Shown: positions 22,438 through 33,337, counted from the first letter of the stretch. The stretch: DNA of 64,000 nucleotides from Diphasiastrum complanatum (GCA_029204225.1 CM055108.1:21211644-21275643), one strand, 5' to 3'. Made by a program: numbers and translations. Notes: generated from the sequence alone by a model not told the origin.

Positions 22438-23717
22438 AAAATCTGATGTCCTCATCAGATGTCAGATTAAAGTAAAGGTGTCTCCCAATTAAAATAACTA
22501 TACATTCAAGCTACTTGGCACACTACTCAATTTACTGGCCACTTTTTACTAACATTGAAGCTGGCACACCACAAGTCGGAGGCTCAGCTCTTTGTATAGA
22601 AAGATTACATAACTTGAAAATATATCTTTGTCGCTTTCATAAAACCCAAAAACCTTATTAACTGGTGACAGAGGCCTTTCTTTGAAATGTTCGCCCCTGT
22701 CGCTTTTGTTTGGAACTCTTTGAGCTCCTGATTTGTCCTTGATGCACTTTGTGTTGAGCTCCTTGATCTCCAAATTTGTTCAGTTCCACACAGGTATCAG
22801 GGCTCCCTGAGCCAAAGGATTAATCGTTTGATTGCCCACTTTATGGTCCACTCCGTGCCTTGTTGCTTCTGCACCTTGATTTCTCTCCTTGTCCCAGCCT
22901 GATCTTGATACTTTTCCATCTTGGCTCTTTAAGGTAGGCAAAGACTGAGTACTCCGCAATGCACCTCTCACTTAGCTTGAAGTAGCTCTTTGAATCAGCC
23001 CAAATGTAACCATTGACCTCGTGGAAAGCCAAAGGGTCGCACCAGTTTGATCCGCATCCGAACTATCTCTTCGCATTTGTTTGAAGCACCATGTCCGTCG
23101 TGCAAAACTTGACTTTCACAATTCCATCACTGGTCAGCTGCCTCACAGTCAAAACAAGAAGTGTACATCAAGCTTGGCTTCAAGTAGCTCTCTTTGAATC
23201 AGACACATGCACCCAGAGTTTGCACTAGTCCGATCTCAACGCGAACTGTCCCTTAGCGTCCGTTCGAAATACCAAGTCTCTCATGCAAGACTCAACTTTC
23301 ACAGTTCCTTCATTGATCAGTTTGCTTACACGTAACACAAGCCATCGTACTCATATGTTTCCTCATCATTGCTGGTCCAGAGAAAGCATATAACAAACTT
23401 TCCTTTCCACAACAAAAACTTGTCAACTTATTAGGTCCAAAGTTCGCCAGTATCCTCGTGTGAGTATGGCTAGGTCACCTTGAATTTGCCCCCATTTTGA
23501 TCAACTTTCATTCAAAATTTGCCCCAAGAGAGAGGTGTGTGTGATAGTTCCCCTCCACTTATAAAATCAGCTAATCGGACTTAGAGTAGAGTTCTTCGGA
23601 CAAAAAGCCTTTCCAACACTTTGCTTCCCATCTGCTAGGATTATGGTTCGATCCAACTTGTTGCCAATCTCTGAAGAGGATCCTAGTCTTTTCCCTTTGA
23701 GGAAAAACCCAACTGAT

Positions 23718-24222
23718 ACTGGATATTACCCATGCTTAGTGAGTTTCAGTTCCGAAGGTGGCCTTCCCAAAATGAAGACCAACTGCTCCATAGAAGATCT
23801 CCCCTGAAATTGCCCTTTCCAACTTTTGACTTCCTGCTTGCGTCTGGTGGGCGTTGTCACAAATGAAACTAACCCAAGAAACAGGCTATCCATCCATCCT
23901 TTGCAAACATTGAGTCGTTTCGTTGCCGTTCACGTGCGAGTATTGAACTGCAAATCCGCCCCATAGATTCTGGATATCACCCATGCTCAGTGAGTTTCAG
24001 TTCCGAAGGTGGCCGTCCCAAAATGAAGACCACTGCTCCATAGAAGATCTCCCCTAAAATTGCCCTTTCCAACTTTTGACTTCCTGCTTGCGTCTGGTGG
24101 GCGTTGTCGCAAATGAAACTAACCCAAGAAACAGGCTAGCCATCCATCCTTTGCAAACATTGAGTCGTTTCGTTGCCGTTCACGTGCGAGTACTTGAACT
24201 GCAAATCCGCCCCACAGATTCT
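23718..24222. repeat. Tandem duplication of about 251 bp in the nested element
   Basis: Two adjacent copies start at about 23718 and 23970. Both hold 'gagtttcagttccgaaggtggcc', 'aacttttgacttcctgcttg', 'gtcgtttcgttgccgttc' and 'ctgcaaatccgcccca'. They differ at only a few positions by eye, so the duplication is recent. Confidence 0.85.
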
Positions 24223-24591
24223 GTAGTCCTCTTTGTTTGATGGTATCAGCCTTCAAATGAAAAGGTTCCTTCTCGAGCCATCAGCTCCTTGTGTCACAAG
24301 CAATCATGCAAACCAGGCAAAGCACGAGTACTAAGACTCACCACAAATACATACAAGTAAGACACTCAGGCAGGTTTACTAACAAGTAACAAAGACAAGG
24401 TCCCCTTTTGAGATGGTCCTGCCAACGGACCTTTATCTGGCTGCGCCCATACAAATCGATCATGGAATCAGCCCACATAGGACACCCCTCCAACTATCCG
24501 TGCTTTCACCATTAAGCAGTACATTGTCTCAGTCACGCCCCACCACTTTTTGGTCGATAGCCCTTATAGCTAAACGATCGGCAGCAAAGCT

Positions 24592-25584
24592 TCGTTACAA
24601 ACGAGTAAAATCCATTCCAAGCAAGCGGTCTGACTTACATCAGACTTAACCAACTGAAAGCTTCGTCACAAGCGCTGGAAGCCAATCTGGCGCCACGCCA
24701 GACTGGACAGCCATAAACAGGTAACTTCCACCCATGCAAGCCATCCAACTCAGCCGACAGGTTAGAGCCCGTTTCCCAAGAGCTTAACCCATTCACGTTC
24801 ATGCAAGGAACACTCAGAACCACAAGCCGCGACAGATATGGAAACAACCAGTTCCTGGACCAAATAAACCGACAGCATACCGCTGGTGCCACAGACCGAA
24901 TGGTCCCGACGGCATACCGCTGGCGTCCCGGGATACGACCCTCAGCTATGTGCCAACTTAAAAATTTGGAAGCGGCCTTACAACTGGCGCTTTTACCCAA
25001 CACTGAAACCCAGAAGGTAATCAGAGTCAGTTTGAGGAAAGTCCCACTTTATTGAAAAATCTGAGAAGGTTACATTTCAAGTGTGTGATAGACCCTAGTC
25101 TCCGGGGCGCTAGCATGCCAAGGCGAGAGACATGACAACATTCCAGCAAGGGAGGCTGAGACTTGGTTGGAGCTCGCCCTGAGTCGCAACCCGCACTCCC
25201 CTATAGTATTGGTGTGATTCGGCACCCCCCCTCATACCAAGCACTCTATCCAAGCTGGTAAAGCACGTTTTTCTCTCTCTAGGATTTTCTCTTTCTAGAA
25301 AGTCATTTTCTCTCTCTAGATTTTATTGATCCCCAAGCTTCCTTTAATCATGCCTAGATCGTGTGAGGTGATTGCACATCGATCTGAGCTCTCTGGACTC
25401 CGCTAGAACCGATCAAAGATTTTCAGCCATAGGAACTTGGCGCCGGCTGGATTCTGGTCACAGTGGCGCCGGGAGCGGCGCCGACGCCGTTGGCGCCGGG
25501 AGCAGTAGGGGCGTTGCTGGCGTCGGGGACATAGCTGGCGCCGATGGCGCCGGAAGTAAAGCTTGTAAAGGTAGCTTTACAACA
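24592..25584 (-). repeat. 5' LTR of the nested element (truncated on its inner side)
   Basis: It matches 21447-22421 with few differences. The GGCGCCGG-rich part (25437-25555) is about 35 bp longer than in the left copy, showing repeat-number change since insertion. Sequence equivalent to 21200-21446 is missing. Confidence 0.8.
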
Positions 25585-25589
25585 CTGAG
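25585..25589. repeat. Target-site duplication CTGAG, right copy
   Basis: It follows the terminal ...ACAACA directly. Gypsy A sequence (GGTTGAGGATCATGAC) resumes straight after it. Confidence 0.85.
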
Positions 25590-26847
25590 GTTGAGGATCA
25601 TGACTTGTGGCGACAAGGTTTGCTGGGATGATTTGACGGTCCATCAGAGGCCCAGGCTGTCGCACTACTAAGGCTGGTGCTGCGTTATACGGTCCAGGTA
25701 GTGCTAAGGTTGTTGGGGTGCTTGTTGGAATGTGGGCCTTTGGTAACTCGTAATTTGAGGACCTTGTTGTTGCATCCTCCACTGGTATTGTCGTGCTACA
25801 ACTTGTATTCTTGGATTGTAGATACAAGTAGATGTATCATGATTGTTGGTGTTGCAAAAGATGCAAAACCTTTGGACTATCTGTCTATTCTGTGGACATT
25901 CGTTTGCCGTGTGATTTTGTTGGCATGTGGGTCACCAAACATTATCGCGCTTGGGAAATTGGTTGACAATTGGCCCTTGTGGTGTGGTATTTTTCAATTT
26001 CTATTCAAAATCTTTGGATATCTTATCCATATGTGCCTGGTGGATTTTATTCATGGTTTCAAGTTGCTAGTACAACAATCGTGTAGCAACATCGGCAGAG
26101 GATCCTTCACCTTGAGATCTATGGCTTTGGTCAGAGACAATGGCTCACGAACATTGGGGTTCGTATTCTTCATCGGAGCCTTCATCCTCTTCGCGGATGG
26201 CATCATCCATAGCATCATGTAAGGCAGCATAGGATTCTGGAGGCCTAAGTTCACGCCGGAGAGATTTTGGGAGGCTAGCTATGAAGCATATGAGCACGGC
26301 CTGATCAGGTGCTAAGTGGGCAGGGCATTCAGTCTTAAGACACTTGAGTCGTTCGATGTAATAGCGTACCCTCTCATCCTTTCTCATTTTGATCTTACTA
26401 AGCAATAAAAATGGGCTTTCAAGGAATCTGGATGATTTGAACCTCTTAACGAAGGAGTCCTTGAGTGATTCCCACTCGTTTCGTTTGTGATGCTCAAGGT
26501 TGAAATACCACTTGTGAGCGGCATCAGTGAGGGTCATACTAAAGAGTCAGAGTTTTTCTTCCGGAGTTGTCTCTCCATAGACTTCAAATGCTTCCCCATA
26601 AATCTGAAGGTAGCGTGCTGGGTCGGTAGTACCATCATATCGTGGCGCATCGAGTCTAGGAGCTCGTCGATTATGTGGAATGGCTCTAGGTAATGGTACA
26701 ACAAAGGCTAATGGGTTGGGGATCCTTTGGGCTCCTGGTGCCTCAGGTGGTACTGGATTCTCTTGAGGTAGATTTGGATTATTGGCAGCCATGTCGAACT
26801 GCTCTAGGAGATTCTGGGGTCGGGGATGGCTAGTTGATGGTTCCTGA
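25590..26847 (-). pseudogene. Gypsy A gag (interrupted, 5' truncated at 26847)
   Basis: Gag of gypsy A. The start MAANNPNLPQENPVPPEAPG is at 26792, then RYDGTTDPARYLQIYGEAF and, in a second frame (26537-26145), AAHKWYFNLEHHKRNEWESL, FVKRFKSS and ERVRYYIERLKCLKTECP, the retrotransposon Gag domain. A zinc-binding segment like that of gypsy B (CPTCQQNHTTNEC) is degraded near 25900-25940. Frame breaks lie near 26540 and 26145. Similarity to gypsy B stops at about 26847, where the methyltransferase copy 3 begins, so the leader and 5' LTR of A are lost. Confidence 0.85.
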
Positions 26848-26848
26848 G

Positions 26849-27139
26849 TTGCAGATGGTCAACTCTCCCTAGCAGAAATGAGAAAAGAATTTCAGAGGTA
26901 ATATTTATAGTTTAAATATTTGTTTTCATATCACTTTTTTTAATAGAATAATTTTAATGATTTTGATGGATTTGTAACCATTACAATTTTTTAAATGCAG
27001 GCATAAATTGTTTATGAAAGTTCAAGAAGCCCTTGTGACAGGGTTAAATTATCAGGATTTCAAAGAGTGCTAGAGGCTTTATCCTCTGAGCAGCCGAAAT
27101 GAAGCCTTGACGTCATTTTTAAATTTGTTTAGAGACACG
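26849..27139 (+). pseudogene. Methyltransferase-like gene relic, copy 3 (exons 1-2 only)
   Basis: E1 ends at 26897 (VADGQLSLAEMRKEFQ, donor gtaata). E2 is 27001-27139, 139 bp long as in copy 1, after acceptor AAATGCAG. E2 reads HKLFMKVQEALVTGLNYQDF and then, after TAG in the phrase KEC-stop-RLYP, LSSRNEALTSFLNLFRD; the donor gtattt follows at 27140. Intron phase is the same as in copy 1. E1 here has CAA (Gln) where copy 1 has TAG, confirming that lesion. The catalytic exons are missing. The relic abuts gypsy A on one side and a DnaJ relic on the other. Confidence 0.72.
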
Positions 27140-27370
27140 GTATTTACTTTACCCATGCTTAGCATAGGCATTAATTAATTGTTTCATTTTTAATTATGGT
27201 TTAAACTTTATATCTCCTATGCTAAACATAGTTTCTTTTTCATCTAAGAGTTTTAGAATGTGTATGTTATGCTCAAATTCCATCAAAATCAAGGAAGAAA
27301 TTTGGCTAAAATAGTACCAAATGGATATTTTTTGGATTTCCACCAGATCAAAAGGCTTACAACATAGTTG

Positions 27371-27600
27371 TTGCTGATGTTTCTAATTTTTACGAAGTAT
27401 TGCAAGGACGTGGCTTTTCCAGGCATAAAAGCAGCACACAAGTAGATGACCATGAGATATCACCCAAATGTGTGCACTCCCAAGGAAGTTGAAGAATGCA
27501 CAAGGCGGTTCATAGCCTTGTAGGAAGCATATAAAACTATGTCTAATTTGAGAAGAAAGTGTTAAAACGATAGAGTGATGATCAACCACTTGTGTATCTC
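27371..27600 (+). pseudogene. DnaJ (J-domain) pseudogene, chloroplast DnaJ20-like
   Basis: Read across frames, the plus strand gives DVSNFYEVLQG, then IKAAHK and MRYHPNVCTPKEVEECTRRF, then EAYKTMSNLRRK. This is the layout of a J domain of the plant plastid DnaJ11/DnaJ20 group (FYEVLG, helix II, YHPDV, ERF-x-EAYETLSDPRRR). Lesions: a frameshift near 27410, TAG after the helix-II segment, TAG before EAYK, TAA after RRK, and HPD changed to HPN. J proteins stimulate Hsp70 ATPase through HPD, so even an intact product would be inactive. There is no intron within the piece, so a retrocopy is possible but not shown. Confidence 0.62.
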
Positions 27601-30435
27601 TAGAGGGTGGAGCCTAGATGAGGCAAGTATATTATCTTGGGTGTCAAGCTTGTGTTAATTGCTATCTTAATACTCAAATGTTTGATCTTTCTTTTGTACT
27701 TGAAGAAGCGTAATCCAACTTGATGTGATGTTCTATGCTAGGAAAATCAATGGAATTGGAAGCTACAATGGGAGGACCAGTTAGAAATTTTAAAGAAGAG
27801 ATCTACAATCAAGACAACAGAAAGTTTGGAGTCCTAGGTGCAAGAATGTGTAGACAATGGTAGTAGCAACAACAACAATTAAAAACTTCATGAAAAATTG
27901 GTTTCCTTTCTCGATCTAAATTTCAAAAGAATTCATAAATTGGCCATCACTTTAAACAATACTCTACAAATACAAATGATTTGAGAAACCCTTGCTAATG
28001 TTGCTTGAAGAAAACTATTCATAAGTATTATAAAACAAGAACTGTATCATATAACTTGAGAAAAGAAATATAGGAATTTCATCTATCTTGAAATGAGCAA
28101 CTCTTTCGAGCTTGTTTTGTGCAGTCAAAGTACTACTATTTAAAAGTGAGTGAGTGCAACTTTAAAAAAATTATATACATTCCATAGAGATACTTTTTTT
28201 GCAATGTGGTTGACCTTGATGAATACATTTACGTGATTGATACATGTTTCTTTTAATAATTTTTCACTTGTGATGGTTAAGGTGCATATAACGTTCAAGA
28301 TTTAAGCCTTGTTGAGTATAAGATAAAGCCTTGCCAAGAGAGTGCTTCATGCCTTTGAGGTCGCCTGCCCAACCAAGGGCATAAAGACCTCACAACATGG
28401 CTTTACCTCACCTAAAGTACATGTGCTGATTTTTGGCCTTGGCTTGCAAAGGCAATAATACTATGTGTTGAAGTCAATCAATGGAGGCTGTAAAAAAGTC
28501 TATGCTAAAGTATATTCTTTGGTGATTGTCTAAACTTTAAAGGCTGGAATCTTTGTTGACGGCCCAACTAATTTGCATTAGTTGTCATTCAGAAATTCCT
28601 ATATGGGTGCATGAAAACAATGCATGATTGATGAGGCCCATAAAAAAAAAGCTTAAAAAAGAAGGGCCCATGCATTATATTCATGATCTAACATTCAAAA
28701 CTGCATACTTTGTAGCAAATTGTATCGCCCATGTGTATTGCTTATACATTAATATATGCACAATAGTTCTTTGTGAGTACTTGTTTGTGGATGGTGATAT
28801 TATGTGTGATAATTTGAAGCACAAATACCATTTTTGTTAAAAAAAATTATCTTATTCCTTAGATCCTAAAAGCAAAAGACGACAACTACAATGAGAGCCA
28901 GAATTTTTGATGGGATCTACGATCAACAATCATGGGTTAAATGGTTCTTCGTCCGCCGCGGGTGTCGCAAAACACGTCGAAACGAGGTCATCGAATTTTG
29001 ACAGACTTTGTATCCGTCGCAATCCGACACCTGGTCAAAATCGAGTTGTCGGACAACTTACCCAGATGGCAGAGACCGGCAGCCAATTGGACGTCTGAAT
29101 TCGATGTCCACGTTGGACGTGGCAAATTGACGTCCACACTGGACGTCCAATTCCACGTTTTAGTTGACGTGGACTGCAACATTCTTGGATTGCATTTAAC
29201 ATTTGGATCAAATAACAAGCATGAGGTACTTTGTATTCCTACATTACTCTATGCACATTATGAATTGCAATACCTTGTTACATTGTGTAGAATTGCATTT
29301 TGATTCGTGTATATGACATTGCTTTTTGAAATCCGACATTGCACATAGTTTCAAAATTTCTAGATAGTTATTACATTGCACATTCTAGAATCCGACGTTG
29401 CCCATATTTTGGATTTCCACATTGCATTTCTTGGTGCAACATTGTACATACGAAAACCAATCACAATATTGTGAATTGAAATAATATATTGATAATGCCA
29501 ATCAATGTTTTACAAGATTGTTGTTTTCACAGTCTCTCTAACTTGATATACTTACAATAGAACTATAACTTAAATTTAATCTACTCGTCGTCGTCATGAT
29601 GTCCTCTCTGCATGCATATGAATGCCAAAAAAAAAAAGACACACTAGTATTTAATGCTTAGATTATGGTTTAACAACCTGTGATTTAAGATTTGCACATT
29701 GTTCAGCCCATTTCATAAATAATCTATTGCCAAAATAACATTGGCATAAAGAATCCATTCTAAACACAATTTCCTATTGAGTGGGTAATTGAAAAGGTTT
29801 CTCCTAAGAAGATTCCCTCCAAAACTTTAAAAGATCAAGGTATAAAAAATACAATCACATTTTTGCATAAAATTATTTTTTTTAAGTGCAGGCTTTTTGA
29901 CATTTTAAAGTCCTCAGAATGCACATACCATATTTTCAAAAATACATTAGTAAGAAAATATACAATTATGTGCATTGCAAATTTGATCTTGTTTTAAAAA
30001 ATATCACAAACAAAATGAACTTAAAATGCATATAGCTAATGTACTCTTCGTTGAAATTTTGTTATATGTACGACATAAATTATCAAAACAAATCATATTT
30101 TAATTGTCATCTAAATATTGTCATCTAGATATTTTCAACACTTTATAATGATGTATTAGATTGCATAAAAAGTATTCAATAAAAAGTTCTTATAACAAAT
30201 TAATTTATCTAAATGCAGAATAATAGTGCATAAAACAAAACTTTTTATAAATCTAAGAATAAGCTCATGAAGCATAATATCTCAAATATATCTTTGTGAA
30301 TCTCACAAAAATAAAATCTTGATTTCCAGAATTTGGCACTTGCCATTCAAATATAAGTATCCAATAACATAAGGTTCTTGCCAATAACATTTATGTCTGC
30401 CAAACAATATCCAGCTACATATTTTCCCTAAAGTA
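27601..30435. other. Mostly AT-rich non-coding DNA
   Basis: No gene is recognised. Most of it is AT-rich with poly-A runs. A CpG-rich island stands out at about 28945-29180. From 29230 to 29460 the motif CATTGCAC / GACGTTGC-like phrases recur ('attgcac', 'ccgacattgcac', 'ccgacgttgccc'). This may be an old satellite or transposon remnant. Confidence 0.4.
28945..29180. repeat. CpG-rich block with repeated GACGTCC motifs
   Basis: CpG-rich sequence in an AT-rich setting, holding TGGACGTC, TGGACGTGG, GACGTCCA and TGGACGTCCAA within about 70 bp (29088-29160). TGGACGTCCA is palindromic. Upstream CGTCG/CCGAC words are frequent. Function unknown. It has an open frame of 120 codons (28941-29303) with no recognisable domain. 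Confidence 0.45.
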
Positions 30436-31936
30436 TCAAGCAATATCTAGCAACATATCTGGTAATGCCTTCTCAGAGTCTTGTCCGTCTTCAACGACAT
30501 CAATAGCCCTCTCAATGCAATCTTGAGTGGGCTCAATAATATCATCTCTCAACCCAACTAGCTCCCCTTCTTCATTTAGAAGTGGGAGAACCGGTTCGGA
30601 TGAGGCACTTTGGAACCTCTCACTATTGTCGACTGCTCTAGCCCCAACTTCGTGATCTTCGTCTGAAAGTTCTCGAATAGCAGCCACTCTCATCTCAAAG
30701 TACGTTGCCTGGACTTCATCCCCTTCAACAACTATGCAATTTCTATTTTTCTTGAGGGCACAACATGTGGTAGTACCTACATTTAAAAGTATATTAAAGA
30801 ATAAGTTATTTGCAAAAAACAAAATTGAATTCGAAAGTTAATAATCAATTATGAAAACTAATTGCAAGCAAAGAAACACATCTTCATACATGTTCCTGCA
30901 AACAGGTCTAGAACCCAATCATCCTCATTTGAAAACATATCAATTAATTTGAGGCTTTTGGTAAGGGTTAACCAAAGACCTATCACCCTCTAAGTGTCTC
31001 AATTTTTGAGTCACAACTGGACAAGAAATGACATTACTACATTGCTCATTGCAATGGATTCGTAATCTTTTATTCTCATGCGCATCATAGTAGTCCACCG
31101 TCATCATTTCAAAAGAACTGATAAGCTAGTAGCCCAGTGCACGCTCAAGATTTGTTTTGTTCCTACATATTTATTACCATATTAGCATTCAGACTTACAT
31201 TTTCAAAAATCAACTACATCAAAATAAATATCACAATATATAAGTAAAATGACAACCATACAAGGTGCTGAATAGCATGACATGTGCTTTTCAGAGATGA
31301 AATCACTGATGACGATTGGGCCCCGCTATGAAAAATCACACATCTCCATAAAGAAGATGTTGTCAACGCAGCAAAATCAATCATCGGCTTAATTATTTGA
31401 GGGTACGAAAATGGTTTCAGATCATTAACGGAGCCAGGCATTCTGAAACCATATGGAATATCCGCAATAGCAAGAGTATATCATGCTTTGGGACAACATC
31501 TATCAATTTTAAGATATCAGAACAAATCACCCGATAAGTAATGTCCTCATCGGATTTGAAAGACATGTGAAAGTCTTATAATCCTCATACAATGGCGGGA
31601 GGGAATCTCTCAATTGAATCCTCATTTGTTCTTCTTTAGCCCTCTGTATATGCAATAAAAAATTTGAAGGGCAATCCAAGTCCTCTCCAGGCTTTCTTTG
31701 GCTGTAAAACCACAACAACAAATATATAAGTTTCATAATATATTCTGAAGATTTAAAACAAAACATCAATATTTTAAATTACATTTTTATCTTATAATTC
31801 TGAAAAGCCAAAAAAAATTCAGACAGAGCTTTGGTTGAGCTAGTACTCGAGTAGTTTTGTTGTTGTAATCTCAACCCAGCTGGAACAATTCAGCCGCTTC
31901 ATCATCACCTCTAGAATTCGGATAAACACTTTATGA
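30436..31936 (-). pseudogene. Methyltransferase-like gene relic, copy 2
   Basis: Minus-strand paralogue of copy 1. Inferred exons: E2 from 31936 (HKVFIRILEVMMKRLNCSSW), E3 31701-31257 (RKPGEDLDCPSNFLLHIQRA, then IADIPYGF, PGSVNDLKPFSY, SLWRCVIFHSG), E4 31162-30900 (NKTNLERALGY, VDYYDAHENKRL, NPYQKPQ, LIDMFSNEDDWVLDLFAGT) and E5 30776-30436 (TTTCCALKKNRNCIVVEGDE and an acidic tail). The E4/E5 intron interrupts motif I and is absent from copy 1. Splicing as drawn gives FAGTC where copy 1 has FSGSG. Lesions: E3 is 10 bp shorter, with a frameshift before ADIPY; TAG in E2 and E4; and a frameshift before LIDMFS. An inactive relic. Confidence 0.7.
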
Positions 31937-31997
31937 CTACAAATACAACCATGATAAAAAAAAACAACTACTGGTCAGAAATGAAGACATACTTATT

Positions 31998-32129
31998 GCA
32001 GTGCATTGAGTTGGTGTGGAAACTCAATGCAGTGCATCGAGTTGGTGATACCAGCTCGATGCATTGCATCGCGTTTGAACACCAACTCGATGCACTGCAT
32101 CGAGTTTCCACACCAACTCAATGCAGTGC
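31998..32129. repeat. Inverted repeat, 50-bp arms with a 32-bp loop
   Basis: The left arm 31998-32047 and right arm 32080-32129 are reverse complements with only a few mismatches. Both contain CTCAATGCAGTGCA-type units, and the loop repeats the unit (AGCTCGATGCATTGCATCG). The unit YTCRATGCANTGCATCGAG is itself palindromic, so the structure is a palindrome of palindromes. It replaces copia sequence that is present at 40185-40200 in a sister copy. Confidence 0.88.
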
Positions 32130-32594
32130 ATAGAGATGACTTGGACTAGGTCACTTTGATTGATAGAATCACCAATGCATGCAAGCTCCTTATGAATATC
32201 CTTGACTCTCAAAACATAATTGAATCCACTCTCATCACTCTTTTGACTACTTTGAAAGATTTGATTTCTAAGAGTGAGGAGCCTACAGGTGTTCTTAGCC
32301 TCATAGATAGTCTTGAGACAATCCCAGACTTCTTTGGCTGTAGTGCAAGTACCTATCTCTCTCAATATCTCATTAGAGACATTCATCTTGATGTAGTGGA
32401 GAGCCATCTTATCTCTCTTCTTGTATTTTTGAACCTCTTGAAGAACTTGTGGCTCTTCTTCAAGGCCAAGAACAATGTCCATCACATCTTGAAGTATCAA
32501 GATGGACTCCATCCTCAACTTCCATATTGAATAATTGGAAGAGGACAATCTCTCACTTGATTCCAACTAGAATGAACCCATTGAAGCCATCTAA
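32130..32594 (-). pseudogene. Copia gag fragment, element C6
   Basis: Minus-strand Gag: MESSERLSSSNYSIWKLRME, then TCTTAKEVWDCLKTIYEAKN and LTLRNQIFQ (UBN2-like), to about residue 145, where the frame enters the hairpin repeat at 32130. It is closely related to C7 (39816-40640). In C7 the start is MASMGSFLLEPSERLS. Here the equivalent upstream codons at 32560-32594 are interrupted by a stop. Zinc knuckle, protease and pol are absent. Confidence 0.85.
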
Positions 32595-33325
32595 AGTGCA
32601 ATGATCTCAAATTATGAACAAAAAATGATGCTACACACTCACAATAGGATCCAATAATGATGTGCTATCACCTCCTATGCAAGGTCTTGCAACAAATTGT
32701 GAGATGATTCTCACTAGCTATACCAATCTCTCCAATAACTAGATCTACTTCACATCAAATGACAGAGTATGGGCAAAGTTAGGATCAAACACTCTTAGCA
32801 CGTGTGAAATACACTAAGAAACCAAATTTGACTCAAATACAATGATATTGCATGAAACAAAAAGGCTAGGATCTCAAAATAGTGCCTAGATCACGTATAG
32901 ATAAGATTGATAAGCATTCAACTGTGATTTGGGATGAAACAAGCAATCTCTTGACCAAACCAAATGTGTCCACCTAGGTCTAGGTGCCCTACCTAACCTT
33001 CTTAAAAAGCTTATAACTTTTGATTGGATCAACCAAATGGAATGAAACTGATTGCATCAAACACTACCTTTAAAACAAACTATCTAGCAAGGTTTTTGGA
33101 TCAAACATGAAAGAGAACTCTCAAACTGAAATTGGATGTTCCTCACACGTGTCAGAGCACCTGATTCCGTATAGTACCAGTTCAGACCCAATCAATGCCC
33201 TATTGATCTCTTTTGATCCAAAATTGAACAAGATAGCTAGGAAAATGGATCTTCACAATTTGTAGCTCAATATTGGTGGAGAATTTTCATACTAATGGAT
33301 GGAAATGTATGGTAACCTTAGCTGG
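32595..33325 (-). other. C6 leader between PBS and gag
   Basis: About 730 bp without a gene, lying between the primer site and gag. It is typical untranslated leader of this copia family. Confidence 0.5.
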
Positions 33326-33337
33326 GCTTTGATACCA
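33326..33337 (-). other. Primer-binding site of C6
   Basis: The minus strand reads TGGTATCAAAGC, one base off the canonical TGGTATCAGAGC, directly beside an LTR edge TGTGAATTTCACACG (plus reading). Confidence 0.8.

Larger units (their letters stand above)
21200..25584 (-). mobile_element. Nested non-coding LTR retrotransposon, 4385 bp
   Basis: It starts TGTAGCG and ends ...TACAACA, with 5-bp CTGAG duplications on both sides, inside the gag-protease linker of gypsy A. Two direct LTR copies (21200-22421 and about 24592-25584) flank an internal part of about 2.2 kb with no recognisable gag or pol. A polypurine tract beside the left LTR places the element on the minus strand. It must have moved with proteins from another element, as TRIM and LARD elements do. 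The right LTR lacks about 250 bp of its inner end, together with the PBS. Confidence 0.82.

Noticed and set aside
25423-25827. 134-codon frame as a possible fusion protein
   Set aside because: It runs from the gypsy A gag linker across the target-site duplication into the LTR of the nested element. The fusion is an accident of insertion.
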